64,000 nt of DNA from Streptomyces avicenniae (lineage in GTDB: Bacteria; Actinomycetota; Actinomycetes; Streptomycetales; Streptomycetaceae). The position numbers and the translations under genes were made by a program. Numbering within the stretch: position 1 is the first letter of the stretch; each line of letters opens with the position of its first letter. The stretch lies in the NCBI RefSeq assembly GCF_000719135.1, contig NZ_JOEK01000020.1, positions 1 to 64,000 of the forward strand, in the 5' to 3' direction. The notes under the pieces were generated by a model that ran no database searches, was not told the origin of the DNA, and saw only the letters and a list, made by a program, of their open reading frames with translations. Positions 7,865 to 16,252 of this stretch are shown here, piece after piece.

Positions 7865-8707
7865 TCACGGCACGTCCCCGGCCACGGCTCCTTCCCCGCC
7901 CCCGCGGTCCTCCGGCGCCACGCGTTCGAGCTTCGTCCAGCCGGTCCAGCCCCGCTCCCTCAGCAGCTCGGCCAGCCGCCGGGCCGGTGGCGCGGCGTCG
8001 AACGCCAGGGCGTCCATCAGCGTGGCGAACGGCGGCTCGACCCCCGTGTCGTCCACATAGCCCTCGCCGTGCTCCTCGGCCATCCGCGTGAGAAGGACGG
8101 CCAGCCCGTCGGCCAGCGCGGCGAGCCGCGGGTCGTCGTCGGTCCGGTCCAGCGCCCGGCCCAGGGCGAGGTAGAAGGCGACGAACTGCGGGTCGGCGAG
8201 CTGCTCCCGCTTGCGCGCCATCCACCCCGCGACCCGCTCGGGCGAGCGCGCGGCCAGTGGGATCCACCCGTCGCGCTCGACCTGGACGATCCGCTCGTCC
8301 ACCCCGAGCGCCCGCAGCCGGTCGAGGTAGCCGACCACGTCCTGAGGCAGCGCCAGGCCGTCCCCGGCGACGAGCCGCGCGATCCGCTCACGCCGTCGCT
8401 GCCGCTCGCGGATCTCCGCCCGCAGCCGCCTGTCGATGTCCGCGACAGCCGCCGCGAACTCCTCCTCACCGGCACGCAACAGCTCGCGCACGCGCGCCAG
8501 CGGCACCCCGGCCTCGGCGAGCGTCCGGATCCTGATCAGCTCGACCACGGCGCCGCCGCCGTACCTCCGGTAGCCGGAACGGTCCCGCTCCGGCTCCGGC
8601 AGCAGGCCCCTGGCGTGGTAGTGCCGCACCGTGCGTACCGTCACCCCCGCGTACGACGCCAGCTCGCCGATCGTCAGCGTCGGACCGCTCTCCCCCCGGC
8701 CGTTCAC
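7865..8707 (-). CDS. MerR-family transcriptional regulator
   Basis: 280 residues. The N-terminal winged helix is a classic MerR DNA-binding domain: LTIGELASYAGVTVRTVRHYHARGLL (positions about 10-35), then RYGGGAVVELIRIRTLAEAGVPL. A helical dimerisation segment rich in Arg/Glu follows (residues 80-115), then a C-terminal effector domain of about 150 residues without the Cys pattern of metal sensors. It starts with GTG at 8707 in a GTGA overlap with the stop of the upstream hydrolase, so the two are co-translated. MerR proteins usually activate their own operon by twisting the promoter spacer; the ligand is unknown. Confidence 0.88.
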   Translation of the reverse strand: MNGRGESGPTLTIGELASYAGVTVRTVRHYHARGLLPEPERDRSGYRRYGGGAVVELIRIRTLAEAGVPLARVRELLRAGEEEFAAAVADIDRRLRAEIRERQRRRERIARLVAGDGLALPQDVVGYLDRLRALGVDERIVQVERDGWIPLAARSPERVAGWMARKREQLADPQFVAFYLALGRALDRTDDDPRLAALADGLAVLLTRMAEEHGEGYVDDTGVEPPFATLMDALAFDAAPPARRLAELLRERGWTGWTKLERVAPEDRGGGEGAVAGDVP

Positions 8708-9585
8708 GAAGCGCCCCGGCCCATCCGTCCCGTCGCCCGGCGGATGATCCGGGCGATCTCCGGGGCGTGCGTGAAGACGAGCCGGTGATCGGCGTCCAGC
8801 CAGGACGCGGTGACGTCCGGGCGCTCGCCGACGAGCCGTTCGATGCCGTCGCGCCAGAGACGGTTGTGCCGTGGCGCGCGCCCCTCGCCGCCGTCACCGG
8901 CGATCGACCGGGACATGATCATGCTCACCGGGCGGTCGATCCGCCGGTACAGGTCGAGGATCCCGGAGCGGACCACGTCGATCTCCAGGTTCAGGACGTG
9001 GATGTCCTGGGCGGTCAGCAGCACCCGGTGCGCGCCGCCCCCGGTCCGCCCGCGCTCCTGCGACCTCGCCAGATCGTCCGCCATCGCCCGGAAGACGGCC
9101 AGGTCGGTGGCGCCGATGAACGGCTCGGGCAGGGGGTTCGCCCCGTCGATGAGGACGAGCCCGGCGATGCTCCCGGGATGTGCGGAGGCGTGGTGCACGG
9201 CCAGGTCCGCGCCCAGCGAGTAGCCCACGAGCACGGGCGGCGAGGCCGGGCCGACGCTCCGGGGGTCAGCCAGCACGGCGGCGAGGTCGCTCAGGAACGC
9301 GTCGAAGGAGTACCGGTCGGCGGCCGGGGCGAGGCCGTGCCCCCTGAGGTCGAAGGTCACCACCTCGTGGTCTTGGCGCAGGAGCCCGACCAGCCCGTGC
9401 AGATCCGCCTGCGTCGAGTTCAGTCCCGGGCACAGGACCAGCGGCCGTCCCCGGCCGCCGCGGGACACCGGGATCGTCACTCCGTCGTGGTGCACCGTGA
9501 AGCGCTCCACGGCCCTGCCGCCCTCCTCGCCGCTGACCGTCCGCCGCGGGGAGTCCGGGTCGCTCGCGTGCTCTCTCGTCGTCAT
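8704..9585 (-). CDS. Alpha/beta hydrolase, co-transcribed with MerR regulator
   Basis: 293 residues from ATG 9585. Motifs: LVLCPGLNST (oxyanion loop), FDLRGHG, VGYSLGADLAVHHA with the nucleophile Ser in GYSLG near residue 130, LIDGANP, and the catalytic His in LDADHRLVFTHAP near residue 276. It is cytoplasmic with no signal peptide, and resembles small esterases or lactonases; the substrate is not evident. It overlaps the MerR gene by 4 bases and may modify the ligand sensed by that regulator, which is inference. Confidence 0.85.
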   Translation of the reverse strand: MTTREHASDPDSPRRTVSGEEGGRAVERFTVHHDGVTIPVSRGGRGRPLVLCPGLNSTQADLHGLVGLLRQDHEVVTFDLRGHGLAPAADRYSFDAFLSDLAAVLADPRSVGPASPPVLVGYSLGADLAVHHASAHPGSIAGLVLIDGANPLPEPFIGATDLAVFRAMADDLARSQERGRTGGGAHRVLLTAQDIHVLNLEIDVVRSGILDLYRRIDRPVSMIMSRSIAGDGGEGRAPRHNRLWRDGIERLVGERPDVTASWLDADHRLVFTHAPEIARIIRRATGRMGRGAS

Positions 9586-9648
9586 GGCGAACATGCTGCG
9601 GGGCCGCCCCTGCGTCAGGGTCAACCACCCGGCCGCGACCACGTTCCC

Positions 9649-11187
9649 TCAGCCCCGCAGCGCCTTGTCCCCGGCCGCCTCGCGGGCAAGGGCCCACACC
9701 TCGGGAAGCTCACGCTCCCTCGTCTCGGCCGCGGCCCCCTCACGCCCGTGCAGCACACCCCAGGTGAAGCCCGGCTCACCCGCCGCGTGCGCGGAGATCG
9801 CCAGATGCCGCAGGGCGTCACGCGCCACGACGCCGTCGTGCTGCGCACCGCTCACCTGCTGCACGGCCTTGGCGCGCCTCCTCAGCCGCGCCGCGGGCTC
9901 CCCGAGGGCCGGACCGGCGGCCTCGGCCGCGTAGCGCAGTCCCTTGGCGGCCTTGCGGGCGTAGTGGATCGCCGCGTCACGCTCGGTCCCCGGCGGCATG
10001 GCCAGCGCACGGTCCATACGCTCCGCGAGTCGGCCGTACTCCTTCAGCAGCGCCTTGACCAGGACCTTCCCCGGCTTCCCGGCCGCCTTCGCGCGCAGCG
10101 GCGGGGTGTCGGCCAGGGCCCGCAGCCTCTCCAGCAGCTCCAGGTAGCGGGGCGAGGCGAGCGTGTCGAGCACGCGCTGACGGCCGTCGGCCCGATGCGC
10201 CGCGTCCCATATCTGCAGCCGCGCGGTGACGGGCCCGAGGATCAGCTCGCCCGGCAGCTCCCGGACGCCGGAGGTCAGCCGCTCCCGCAGCACCTCGTGG
10301 TCGCGTTCCGCGCCGAGCTGCCCGGCGAGCCACCGCAGATCCTCCCTGATGGGGTCGGTGACCTCCCGGTCGAGGACGGAGCGGTAGGAACGCAGGCAGC
10401 CGCGCAGGCGACGCGCCGTCGTGCGCATCCGGTGCACGGCGTCGGGCGTGTCGCGCCGGACGGCCGGGTCGAGGTCCACCAGGGTGCCGACCCACCGGTC
10501 CACGTACGCGAGCACGTGCGCACCGGCCGACCCGGGGGAGACCCCGGCGCCCGCGCCCGGCGCCTGTTCCGGGGCTGCCGCGGTCTCCGCCAGGGCGCGG
10601 GACACCTTGGACGGGCTCCGCGAGCGGCCGACGCCGTTCTTGCGCAGCACCTTCTCGATGCGGTCCAGGAGTGCGGGGTCGCCGCCGTCGGCCAGCTCGA
10701 CCTCCAGCTCCGTCCACATCGTGTGCCCCCCGCCGTCGAGCAGCGAGTCGGCGCGCACCGCGTCCACGCTCAGCTCGGCCAGGACGTCGCCCTCCGCGCC
10801 GAGGAGCTGGCGCAGCATGCGGGTGGACCGCAGCCGCATCACCGGACGCAGCGGCGCTCCGCGGGTACGGGAGAGGGGGAGGTCGCGCAGTTCCCCGGGG
10901 ACGTCCTCGGAATCCGGCGGGGTCTGGATCTCCTCCCGGCTGTCGCCCGGCAGGGGCAGCTTCAGGTGCCAGCCCGCGTCCGTGCCCCCGGTCCTGCGCC
11001 GCAGGGACGCGCTGCCGCGGGTCAGCCGGAGGTCGGCGGTGTCGTAGTAGACGGCGTCCAGTTCCTGCACGCCGCGGTCCGCGAGCGAGACGACAGGCTT
11101 CACGCCCGTCAGGTCGGGCAGCCATGAGGTGACACCGGCCGCGGGCGCCGCGTACTTGCGTTCTGTCTCTCGTTTCGACTGGGCCAT
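9649..11187 (-). CDS. CYTH and CHAD domain protein
   Basis: 512 residues. Residues 5-200 form a CYTH triphosphate-tunnel domain opening with the ExExK-type ETERKY motif and charged strands such as RLRSTRML and WTELEVELADGG. Residues 225-505 form a CHAD domain, helical with regularly spaced His/Arg (AVHRMRTTARRLRGCLRSY, HYARKAAKGLRYAAEA). The CYTH fold hydrolyses or binds triphosphates such as polyphosphate or inorganic triphosphate; CHAD domains bind polyphosphate. A role in polyphosphate or phosphate metabolism follows from the families. It is transcribed alone; a 148-base gap separates it from the divergent gene at 11336. Confidence 0.9.
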   Translation of the reverse strand: MAQSKRETERKYAAPAAGVTSWLPDLTGVKPVVSLADRGVQELDAVYYDTADLRLTRGSASLRRRTGGTDAGWHLKLPLPGDSREEIQTPPDSEDVPGELRDLPLSRTRGAPLRPVMRLRSTRMLRQLLGAEGDVLAELSVDAVRADSLLDGGGHTMWTELEVELADGGDPALLDRIEKVLRKNGVGRSRSPSKVSRALAETAAAPEQAPGAGAGVSPGSAGAHVLAYVDRWVGTLVDLDPAVRRDTPDAVHRMRTTARRLRGCLRSYRSVLDREVTDPIREDLRWLAGQLGAERDHEVLRERLTSGVRELPGELILGPVTARLQIWDAAHRADGRQRVLDTLASPRYLELLERLRALADTPPLRAKAAGKPGKVLVKALLKEYGRLAERMDRALAMPPGTERDAAIHYARKAAKGLRYAAEAAGPALGEPAARLRRRAKAVQQVSGAQHDGVVARDALRHLAISAHAAGEPGFTWGVLHGREGAAAETRERELPEVWALAREAAGDKALRG

Positions 11188-11335
11188 ACCGTACCCGTTG
11201 ACGCAATCCCCGAACTCAAACCCGTACGTACCCCGCTTTCAGGTCAAACCGCCGGATCGGCCGCCCTTTTCGCGGGCGGCACGCCCTCGGGGGAATTGCC
11301 TACCGCGGCGGCCGGGAAGGGCGGAGACTCCTCCC

Positions 11336-11953
11336 ATGGCTGACATGGGGGAGTTCCGGGAGGCGGTCACCGCGTGGGCGGCCGGTGGCGGCGGTGACCC
11401 GGCCCGCGAGCTGGCCGCGCGGCTGCCCGTCCGGACGGTGGTCCTGCTCGAAGGCCCGAGCGACGCGGCGGCGGTCGGCGCGCTGGCGGCGCGCCGCGGC
11501 CGGGACCTGGAGGCGGAAGGCGTCTGCGTCCTGCCGATGGGCGGCGCGATGAGTGTCGGGCGCTTCGCCCACCTCCTCGGACCCACGGGCCTCGGCCTGC
11601 GCCTCACGGGGCTGTGCGACGAGGCGGAGCGCGGATGGTACGCGCGCGGCCTGGAGCGGGCCGGTGCGGCGGGGGCGGAGTTCTTCGTCTGCGCGGCGGA
11701 CCTGGAGGACGAGCTGATCCGCGCGCTGGGCGTCCCGCGCGTCGCCGAACTCGTCCGCGAGGAGGGCGACCTGCGCGCCCTCCAGACCTTCCTGCGCCAG
11801 CCCGCGCAGCAGGACCGGGGCCCTGAGCGGCAGCTGCGGCGCTTCCTCGGCACGAAGAAGGGGCGCAAGATCCACTACGGCCGCGTCCTCGTCGAAGCCC
11901 TCGACCCCGCCCACGTCCCTGCCCCGCTCGACGCCCTGCTCGCGAGCCTGTGA
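11336..11953 (+). CDS. TOPRIM-like (OLD-family nuclease type) domain protein
   Basis: 205 residues. The core VRTVVLLEGPSDAAAVGALA (residues 34-54) has the Glu loop of TOPRIM domains, followed by VLPMGGAMSVGRFAHLLG and GLCDEAERGWY with acidic residues in the position of the second metal-binding motif. A conserved tail, LRRFLGTKKGRKIHYGRVL, follows. This matches the stand-alone ATP-dependent endonuclease-like TOPRIM proteins of actinomycetes. Without the ABC-type ATPase half of OLD nucleases its activity is uncertain. ATG 11336 is chosen because GGAG lies about 9 bases upstream; ATG 11345 is an alternative. Confidence 0.75.
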   Translation: MADMGEFREAVTAWAAGGGGDPARELAARLPVRTVVLLEGPSDAAAVGALAARRGRDLEAEGVCVLPMGGAMSVGRFAHLLGPTGLGLRLTGLCDEAERGWYARGLERAGAAGAEFFVCAADLEDELIRALGVPRVAELVREEGDLRALQTFLRQPAQQDRGPERQLRRFLGTKKGRKIHYGRVLVEALDPAHVPAPLDALLASL

Positions 11954-11967
11954 CGAGCGGGCGTCAC
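11950..11967. terminator. Short stem-loop between converging genes
   Basis: GTGACG (11950-11955) pairs with CGTCAC (11962-11967) around a 6-base loop. It spans both the stop of the + strand TOPRIM gene and that of the - strand acyltransferase. The 6-bp stem is weak; a bidirectional terminator role is likely but not certain. Confidence 0.4.
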
Positions 11968-13202
11968 CGCTCTGCGGTCAGCTCGTCCAGCGTGGCGGAC
12001 ACCCCGTCGGCCAGCTCCCGGATCTGGGCGTCGGTGTACCAGGCGCGGCTGTAGGTCAGGTCGATGGCCAGGCGGCCCTGGTAGCGGCTGAGAACGGCGA
12101 AGATCATCGGCACGTGCCCGAGCGGTGCCATGCGCACGCTCCTGATCCGCGGCCCGCCCGCCGTCTCCGGTGCGGCGATGACGCCCACGTCGGTGATCAC
12201 CAGGCTCGGCGGCTGCTGGTCGAGCATGTGCGGGAACGCGGCCAGCTCCCTCGCCGCCGCGCCGCTCTCCAGGGCGGCGCGCAACTGCGCGGCCAGCTCG
12301 CGCCCGATGTCGGCCGGGTGGGCGCCGTGCCCGATCCGCAGCCGGAGCGAGGTGGTCGTCGCCGCCGACTGGAGGACGTCGTCGGGCAGGGACGGGGTGA
12401 ACCGGCGGCGCATGTCCACGGCCGTGGTGCACAGCAGCCGGACGGGGCCGTCGGCCGCGGGGAACCGGGCGCGCAGGCTGCTCAGCAGGACGCCGGAGAC
12501 CAGGGCGTTGAGTGTCAGCCCGGCGCCCCGGGCCTGCCGGACGAGCCGTGCGGTCCGTTCCGCGTCGGCGCCGACCCCGAGGACACGCAGGCTCCTGTCC
12601 GGGCCCGGCCCGCCGTCGCGCGAGGCGAGGGCGGGGAGCAGCGCGGGCGGCGCCTGCGCGTCCTGCGCCGCGCGCTCGGCGACGAAGTCCCTGAGCTGCC
12701 CGGGGGTGGTGCGGGCGGCGAGCATGTCGTCCAGCGCCGGGCCCAGCACGGGCCGGACGACGTCCGAGGGGACGGGCCCGCCCGTGGCGAGGGCCGAGTA
12801 GAGGGTCCACAGGCGGCGATGGAGCGCCAGGTGGCTCATCCCGTCGGCGAACGCGCGCGGCAGCGTCATCACGATCCGGCTGTGCCCCGCTTCGTGCAGG
12901 ACCGCGAGCCGCAGCAGGGGGCCCGCGTCCCAGTCGAGCGGCGCGTTGATCTCCTCGTGGAAGTCAACGCCCCGGTGCAGGACGGGTGTTGCCGTGCCCT
13001 CCTCGATGCGGACCGTCGGTCGCCCGTGGGGGGCCGCGCCGGTGATCCGCCCGGCGATCAGCGGGCAGGACACCCGCAGGTGGGGCAGGGCCTCGGCGAG
13101 GACCGTCTCGTCCAACTCGCCCTCGACCACGGAGTGCAGGACGAGCCGGACGCCGGCCGCGGCGATCGCGGCCTCGTGCGGCGCGAGGGGGCGTTCCGTC
13201 AT
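11964..13202 (-). CDS. Condensation-domain acyltransferase (PapA-like)
   Basis: 412 residues, ATG 13202 with GAGGAG upstream. The length and the two-lobed pattern (LRVSCPLIAGRIT, INAPLDWDAGPLLRLAVL, LVSGVLLSSLRARF, CTTAVDMRRRFTPSL) fit the chloramphenicol acetyltransferase/condensation superfamily, closest to polyketide-associated PapA acyltransferases that esterify lipids or polyketides from acyl-ACP. The catalytic HHxxxDG motif reads PRAFADG (LPRAFADGMSHLALH): both histidines are replaced, while Asp-Gly are kept. It may therefore be catalytically altered or non-catalytic. It follows the TetR gene on the same strand after 131 bases. Confidence 0.75.
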   Translation of the reverse strand: MTERPLAPHEAAIAAAGVRLVLHSVVEGELDETVLAEALPHLRVSCPLIAGRITGAAPHGRPTVRIEEGTATPVLHRGVDFHEEINAPLDWDAGPLLRLAVLHEAGHSRIVMTLPRAFADGMSHLALHRRLWTLYSALATGGPVPSDVVRPVLGPALDDMLAARTTPGQLRDFVAERAAQDAQAPPALLPALASRDGGPGPDRSLRVLGVGADAERTARLVRQARGAGLTLNALVSGVLLSSLRARFPAADGPVRLLCTTAVDMRRRFTPSLPDDVLQSAATTTSLRLRIGHGAHPADIGRELAAQLRAALESGAAARELAAFPHMLDQQPPSLVITDVGVIAAPETAGGPRIRSVRMAPLGHVPMIFAVLSRYQGRLAIDLTYSRAWYTDAQIRELADGVSATLDELTAER

Positions 13203-13333
13203 GGGGGGGCTCCTCGTCGTCGTCGGCGGCGGCGGTGGGCCCGCGACGGGGCCGCACGGTGTCCAACGACCGTCACGGCCCCCGATCACGGGCGGAGCGG
13301 AATCCTCACGCCGGGTCGGCTCCGCGCCCGGCC

Positions 13334-14416
13334 TCAGCCGGTCCGGGTGCCGCTGACGGCGGCGGCGTGACCGGCGCCGCGGCCGTCGGCGCGTGCCACG
13401 ACCACCCCGGCCCGTACCCGGACCGCGGCCTCCGTGAGGTCCCCGCCCGGGGGCAGTCCCAGGGCGGACGACACCGCGCCCTCCTCGTCGAACACGACGC
13501 GCGGACGCGGTAGTTCCCCCGCCGCGAACACCCGCCGCAGGCAGCCGGTGAGATCGGCGACGCGCAGGCGGGCCAGCCGTCCGGCCTCGGCCGCGTCGTC
13601 CGTGACGACGACGAACGTCAGCGCGTCACGCGGCGCCGCCGAGCGCACCGCGTCCTCGGCCGCGGACAGGCGGCCCACGCCCAGCACCACGACGACGCCG
13701 TCCTCGGCCGGATCGACCGCCCGGCCGGTGATCTCGTCGGTGAGCCCGCGCGGCGGCGCCCACGGGTCGTCGGCCGTCCGCGCCGGGGCGACGAACGGCA
13801 GGTGTGCCGCCGCCTCGTCGTCGGACAGGGCGATGTCGGCCAGGTGCTCGGCCGCGCGGGTCAGGTCGAAGGGGTCGCCGGTCCCCGGCGCGTTCTCCGC
13901 GCGCCAGGCCGCCCCGTCCAGCAGGGCGAGCGCCAGTTCGGCGGGCCGCACCATCCGGCGCCGCGCCGCCCGGCGCGACTCAAGGGCCAGCGCGAGCAAC
14001 AGCGCCTCGAACCGGACGAGTTCGGCCAGCGCGGCCCTGGTCGGCGCGGTGTCGAGCACGCCGGATAGCGAACGCAGCCTGAGCCGTCCGCTCCCCGGCT
14101 CGTCGCCCGACAGGGGCAGCCGTTCGAGCCAGACCCGGGCGAACGCGCCGAGGGCCTGCCCGGCGGTCGCGGGCGACGCCGCCGGTGCCTCGGCGGCGTC
14201 CCTGGCCCGTTCCGCGTCGTCGGCGAGCACCGCGAGGTACAGCGCGCGCTTGCCGGTGAAGTTGGAGTAGACCGCGCCCCTGGTCAGGTCGGCCCGCTCG
14301 GCGATCCGGTCGATCTTCGCCTCGGCGTAGCCGCGCTCGGCGAACTCCGCCCCGGCCGCGACGAGTACCGCCGCACGGGTCCGCCGCTGCTGCTGCGCCC
14401 GGGTCAGCCTGGCCAT
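13334..14416 (-). CDS. TetR-family regulator with long C-terminal extension
   Basis: 360 residues from ATG 14416. Residues 5-60 are a TetR helix-turn-helix (LVAAGAEFAERGYAEAKIDR, IAERADLTRGAVYSNFTGKR). The helical ligand domain ends near residue 200. A further ~150-residue alpha/beta segment (AVDPAEDGVVVVLGVG, LRRVFAAGELPRPRVVFDEE) has a pattern of alternating strands and helices and is unusual for TetR proteins. It is transcribed divergently from the ABC exporter genes, with a palindrome at 14458-14476 in between, and so probably represses them. Confidence 0.88.
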   Translation of the reverse strand: MARLTRAQQQRRTRAAVLVAAGAEFAERGYAEAKIDRIAERADLTRGAVYSNFTGKRALYLAVLADDAERARDAAEAPAASPATAGQALGAFARVWLERLPLSGDEPGSGRLRLRSLSGVLDTAPTRAALAELVRFEALLLALALESRRAARRRMVRPAELALALLDGAAWRAENAPGTGDPFDLTRAAEHLADIALSDDEAAAHLPFVAPARTADDPWAPPRGLTDEITGRAVDPAEDGVVVVLGVGRLSAAEDAVRSAAPRDALTFVVVTDDAAEAGRLARLRVADLTGCLRRVFAAGELPRPRVVFDEEGAVSSALGLPPGGDLTEAAVRVRAGVVVARADGRGAGHAAAVSGTRTG

Positions 14417-14457
14417 CGTGGTCCCCTCTCCGTCCCCGGCATGATACAACTGGCATC

Positions 14458-14476
14458 CAGATGATAACGGCATCTG
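14458..14476. promoter_or_regulatory. Palindromic operator candidate between TetR gene and ABC exporter
   Basis: CAGATGATAACGGCATCTG: a perfect 6-bp inverted repeat (CAGATG/CATCTG) around 7 bases, in the 85-base space between the divergent starts at 14416 and 14502. The half-site GGCATC also occurs directly repeated at 14452-14457. Size and location fit a TetR operator controlling both directions. Confidence 0.65.
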
Positions 14477-14501
14477 AAAACGACGAACATCGGAGATTCG
14501 C

Positions 14502-15461
14502 GTGGCAGGCGACAAGGGCTTCGAGGTCGAGGGACTCGTCAAACGGTTCGGCCGGATCACGGCCGTTGACGGGGTGAGCCTGTCGGCGCGCCGCGGGCAG
14601 GTGCTGGGCCTGCTGGGCCCGAACGGCGCCGGGAAGACGACCGTCGTCCGCGTCCTGGCGACCCTCCTGCGCCCCGACGACGGGCAGGTCCGCGTCGCAG
14701 GGGCCGACGTGCGGCGCGACCCGGCCCTGGTCCGCCGCCGGATCGCCCTCGCCGGACAGCACACGAGCGTGGACGACGAACTGACCGGACGCGCCAACCT
14801 CGTGATGCTCGGCAGGCTCCTCGACCTCAGGCGCACCGAGGCCCACCGGCGGGCCGGTGAACTGCTGACCCGCTTCGGCCTGGACGACGCCGCCGACCGG
14901 CTCGTCGCCACGTGGTCCGGTGGGATGCGCCGCCGCCTCGACCTCGCCGCCAGCCTGGTGGGGCGGCCCGAGGTCGTCCTCCTCGACGAACCGTCGGCCG
15001 GACTCGACCCCGGCAGACGCGACGCGTTGTGGCGGATGATCCGCGGGCTCGCCCGCGACGGCGTCACGGTCCTCCTCACGACGCAGTACCTCGAAGAGGC
15101 CGACACCCTCGCCGACGACATCGCCGTCCTCGCCCACGGACGGGTGATCGCCTCCGGCGCGCCCGCCGACCTCAAGCGCGCGACGGGCGGACACACGGTC
15201 GTCCTGCGCCCGGCGGACACCGGCGACCTCGATCCCGCCGCCGCGATCGTCGCACGCGTCGCGGGCCGTGAACCCGACCGGTCACGCCCCGGCGAACTCG
15301 TCGTACCGGTCGCCGGTGACGCCGCGTTCTTCGAGATCACCGCCCAACTCCGCACGCACGGCATCGACGTGGGCGAGCTCGCCTTCCGACTCCCCAGCCT
15401 CGACGAGGTCTTCCTGTCCCTGACCGGCGCCCGCACCACCGACACCGAGGACGCAGCATGA
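14502..15461 (+). CDS. ABC exporter ATPase, DrrA-type
   Basis: 319 residues, GTG 14502 with GGAG upstream. Walker A GPNGAGKTT (near residue 41), signature WSGGMRRRLDLAASLV, Walker B VVLLDEPSAGLDPGRR, switch His in LLTTQYLEEADTLADDI, then a C-terminal domain ending LPSLDEVFLSLTGARTTD. The last segment is the hallmark of daunorubicin-resistance DrrA-type ATPases, which power two-component drug or lipid exporters with a DrrB-type membrane partner. The partner follows in a 4-base ATGA overlap. It is probably controlled by the divergent TetR regulator. Confidence 0.92.
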   Translation: MAGDKGFEVEGLVKRFGRITAVDGVSLSARRGQVLGLLGPNGAGKTTVVRVLATLLRPDDGQVRVAGADVRRDPALVRRRIALAGQHTSVDDELTGRANLVMLGRLLDLRRTEAHRRAGELLTRFGLDDAADRLVATWSGGMRRRLDLAASLVGRPEVVLLDEPSAGLDPGRRDALWRMIRGLARDGVTVLLTTQYLEEADTLADDIAVLAHGRVIASGAPADLKRATGGHTVVLRPADTGDLDPAAAIVARVAGREPDRSRPGELVVPVAGDAAFFEITAQLRTHGIDVGELAFRLPSLDEVFLSLTGARTTDTEDAA

Positions 15462-16252
15462 CCACGCCCCTCCCCACCGCCGGGCCCCGCCCCCTCGCCA
15501 CCGTGCGGCACAGCGCCGTCCTCGCCCGGCGCAGCCTCGTCAAGACCGGCCGGAACCCCGGCCCCATAGTGAACGGCGTCGTCACCCCGGCGCTGTTCCT
15601 CGTCCTCTTCCTCTACCTCTTCGGCCGCCCCGTCGCCGGGACCACCGGCGCCTACCTGCACCACCTCTTCCCCGGGATCCTCGTCATGGGCGCCGGGCTG
15701 ACCGGCATGATCTCCACCGGCTCCGCCGTCAACCTCGACCTGCGGAACGGCGTCACCGACAGGTTCCGCAGCCTGCCCATCAGCCGCACGGCCCCGCTGC
15801 TCGGCTCCGTGGGCGCCGACGTCCTCCGCTACCTGATCGCCGTCGTGATCCTGTCCGCCCTCGGCACGCTGCTCGGCTTCCGCGCCGAGGGCGGCGTGCC
15901 CGCCGCGTTGGGAGCGGCCGGGCTCGCGATCCTCTTCGGATTCTGCGTCAGCTGGGTCACGGTCCTCATCGGCGTCCTCGCCAGGAACGCAGAGGCCGTC
16001 ACGGCGTTCAGCTTCCTCACTTTCCTGCCCCTGCAACTGGGCACCAGCCTCGCCGCCCCGACCGACACCCTGCCCGGCTGGCTCCGCGCCTGGGCGGACG
16101 TCAACCCCGTCACCCACGTCATGGACGCCTGCCGCGCCCTGCTGAACGGCACGCCCGACACCGGGAGCATCGGCCGCGCCCTGCTGTGGTCGGCCGCCCT
16201 CTTCCTCGTCTTCTGCCCGCTCGCCGTCCGCGCCTACGGCCGCCGCGAATGA
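15458..16252 (+). CDS. ABC-2 type membrane subunit, DrrB-type
   Basis: 264 residues with six predicted membrane segments: VNGVVTPALFLVLFLYLFG, FPGILVMGAGLTGMIS, YLIAVVILSALGTLL, AAGLAILFGFCVSWVTVLIG, AFSFLTFLPLQLGTSLA, and ALLWSAALFLVFCPLA near the C-terminus. This is the ABC-2 permease fold of DrrB proteins. The cytoplasmic N-terminus is ALARRSLVKTGRNPG-like. The start overlaps the ATPase stop (ATGA), giving an equimolar exporter pair. The substrate is unknown; the small regulatory layout suggests xenobiotic or own-metabolite efflux. Confidence 0.9.
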   Translation: MTTPLPTAGPRPLATVRHSAVLARRSLVKTGRNPGPIVNGVVTPALFLVLFLYLFGRPVAGTTGAYLHHLFPGILVMGAGLTGMISTGSAVNLDLRNGVTDRFRSLPISRTAPLLGSVGADVLRYLIAVVILSALGTLLGFRAEGGVPAALGAAGLAILFGFCVSWVTVLIGVLARNAEAVTAFSFLTFLPLQLGTSLAAPTDTLPGWLRAWADVNPVTHVMDACRALLNGTPDTGSIGRALLWSAALFLVFCPLAVRAYGRRE

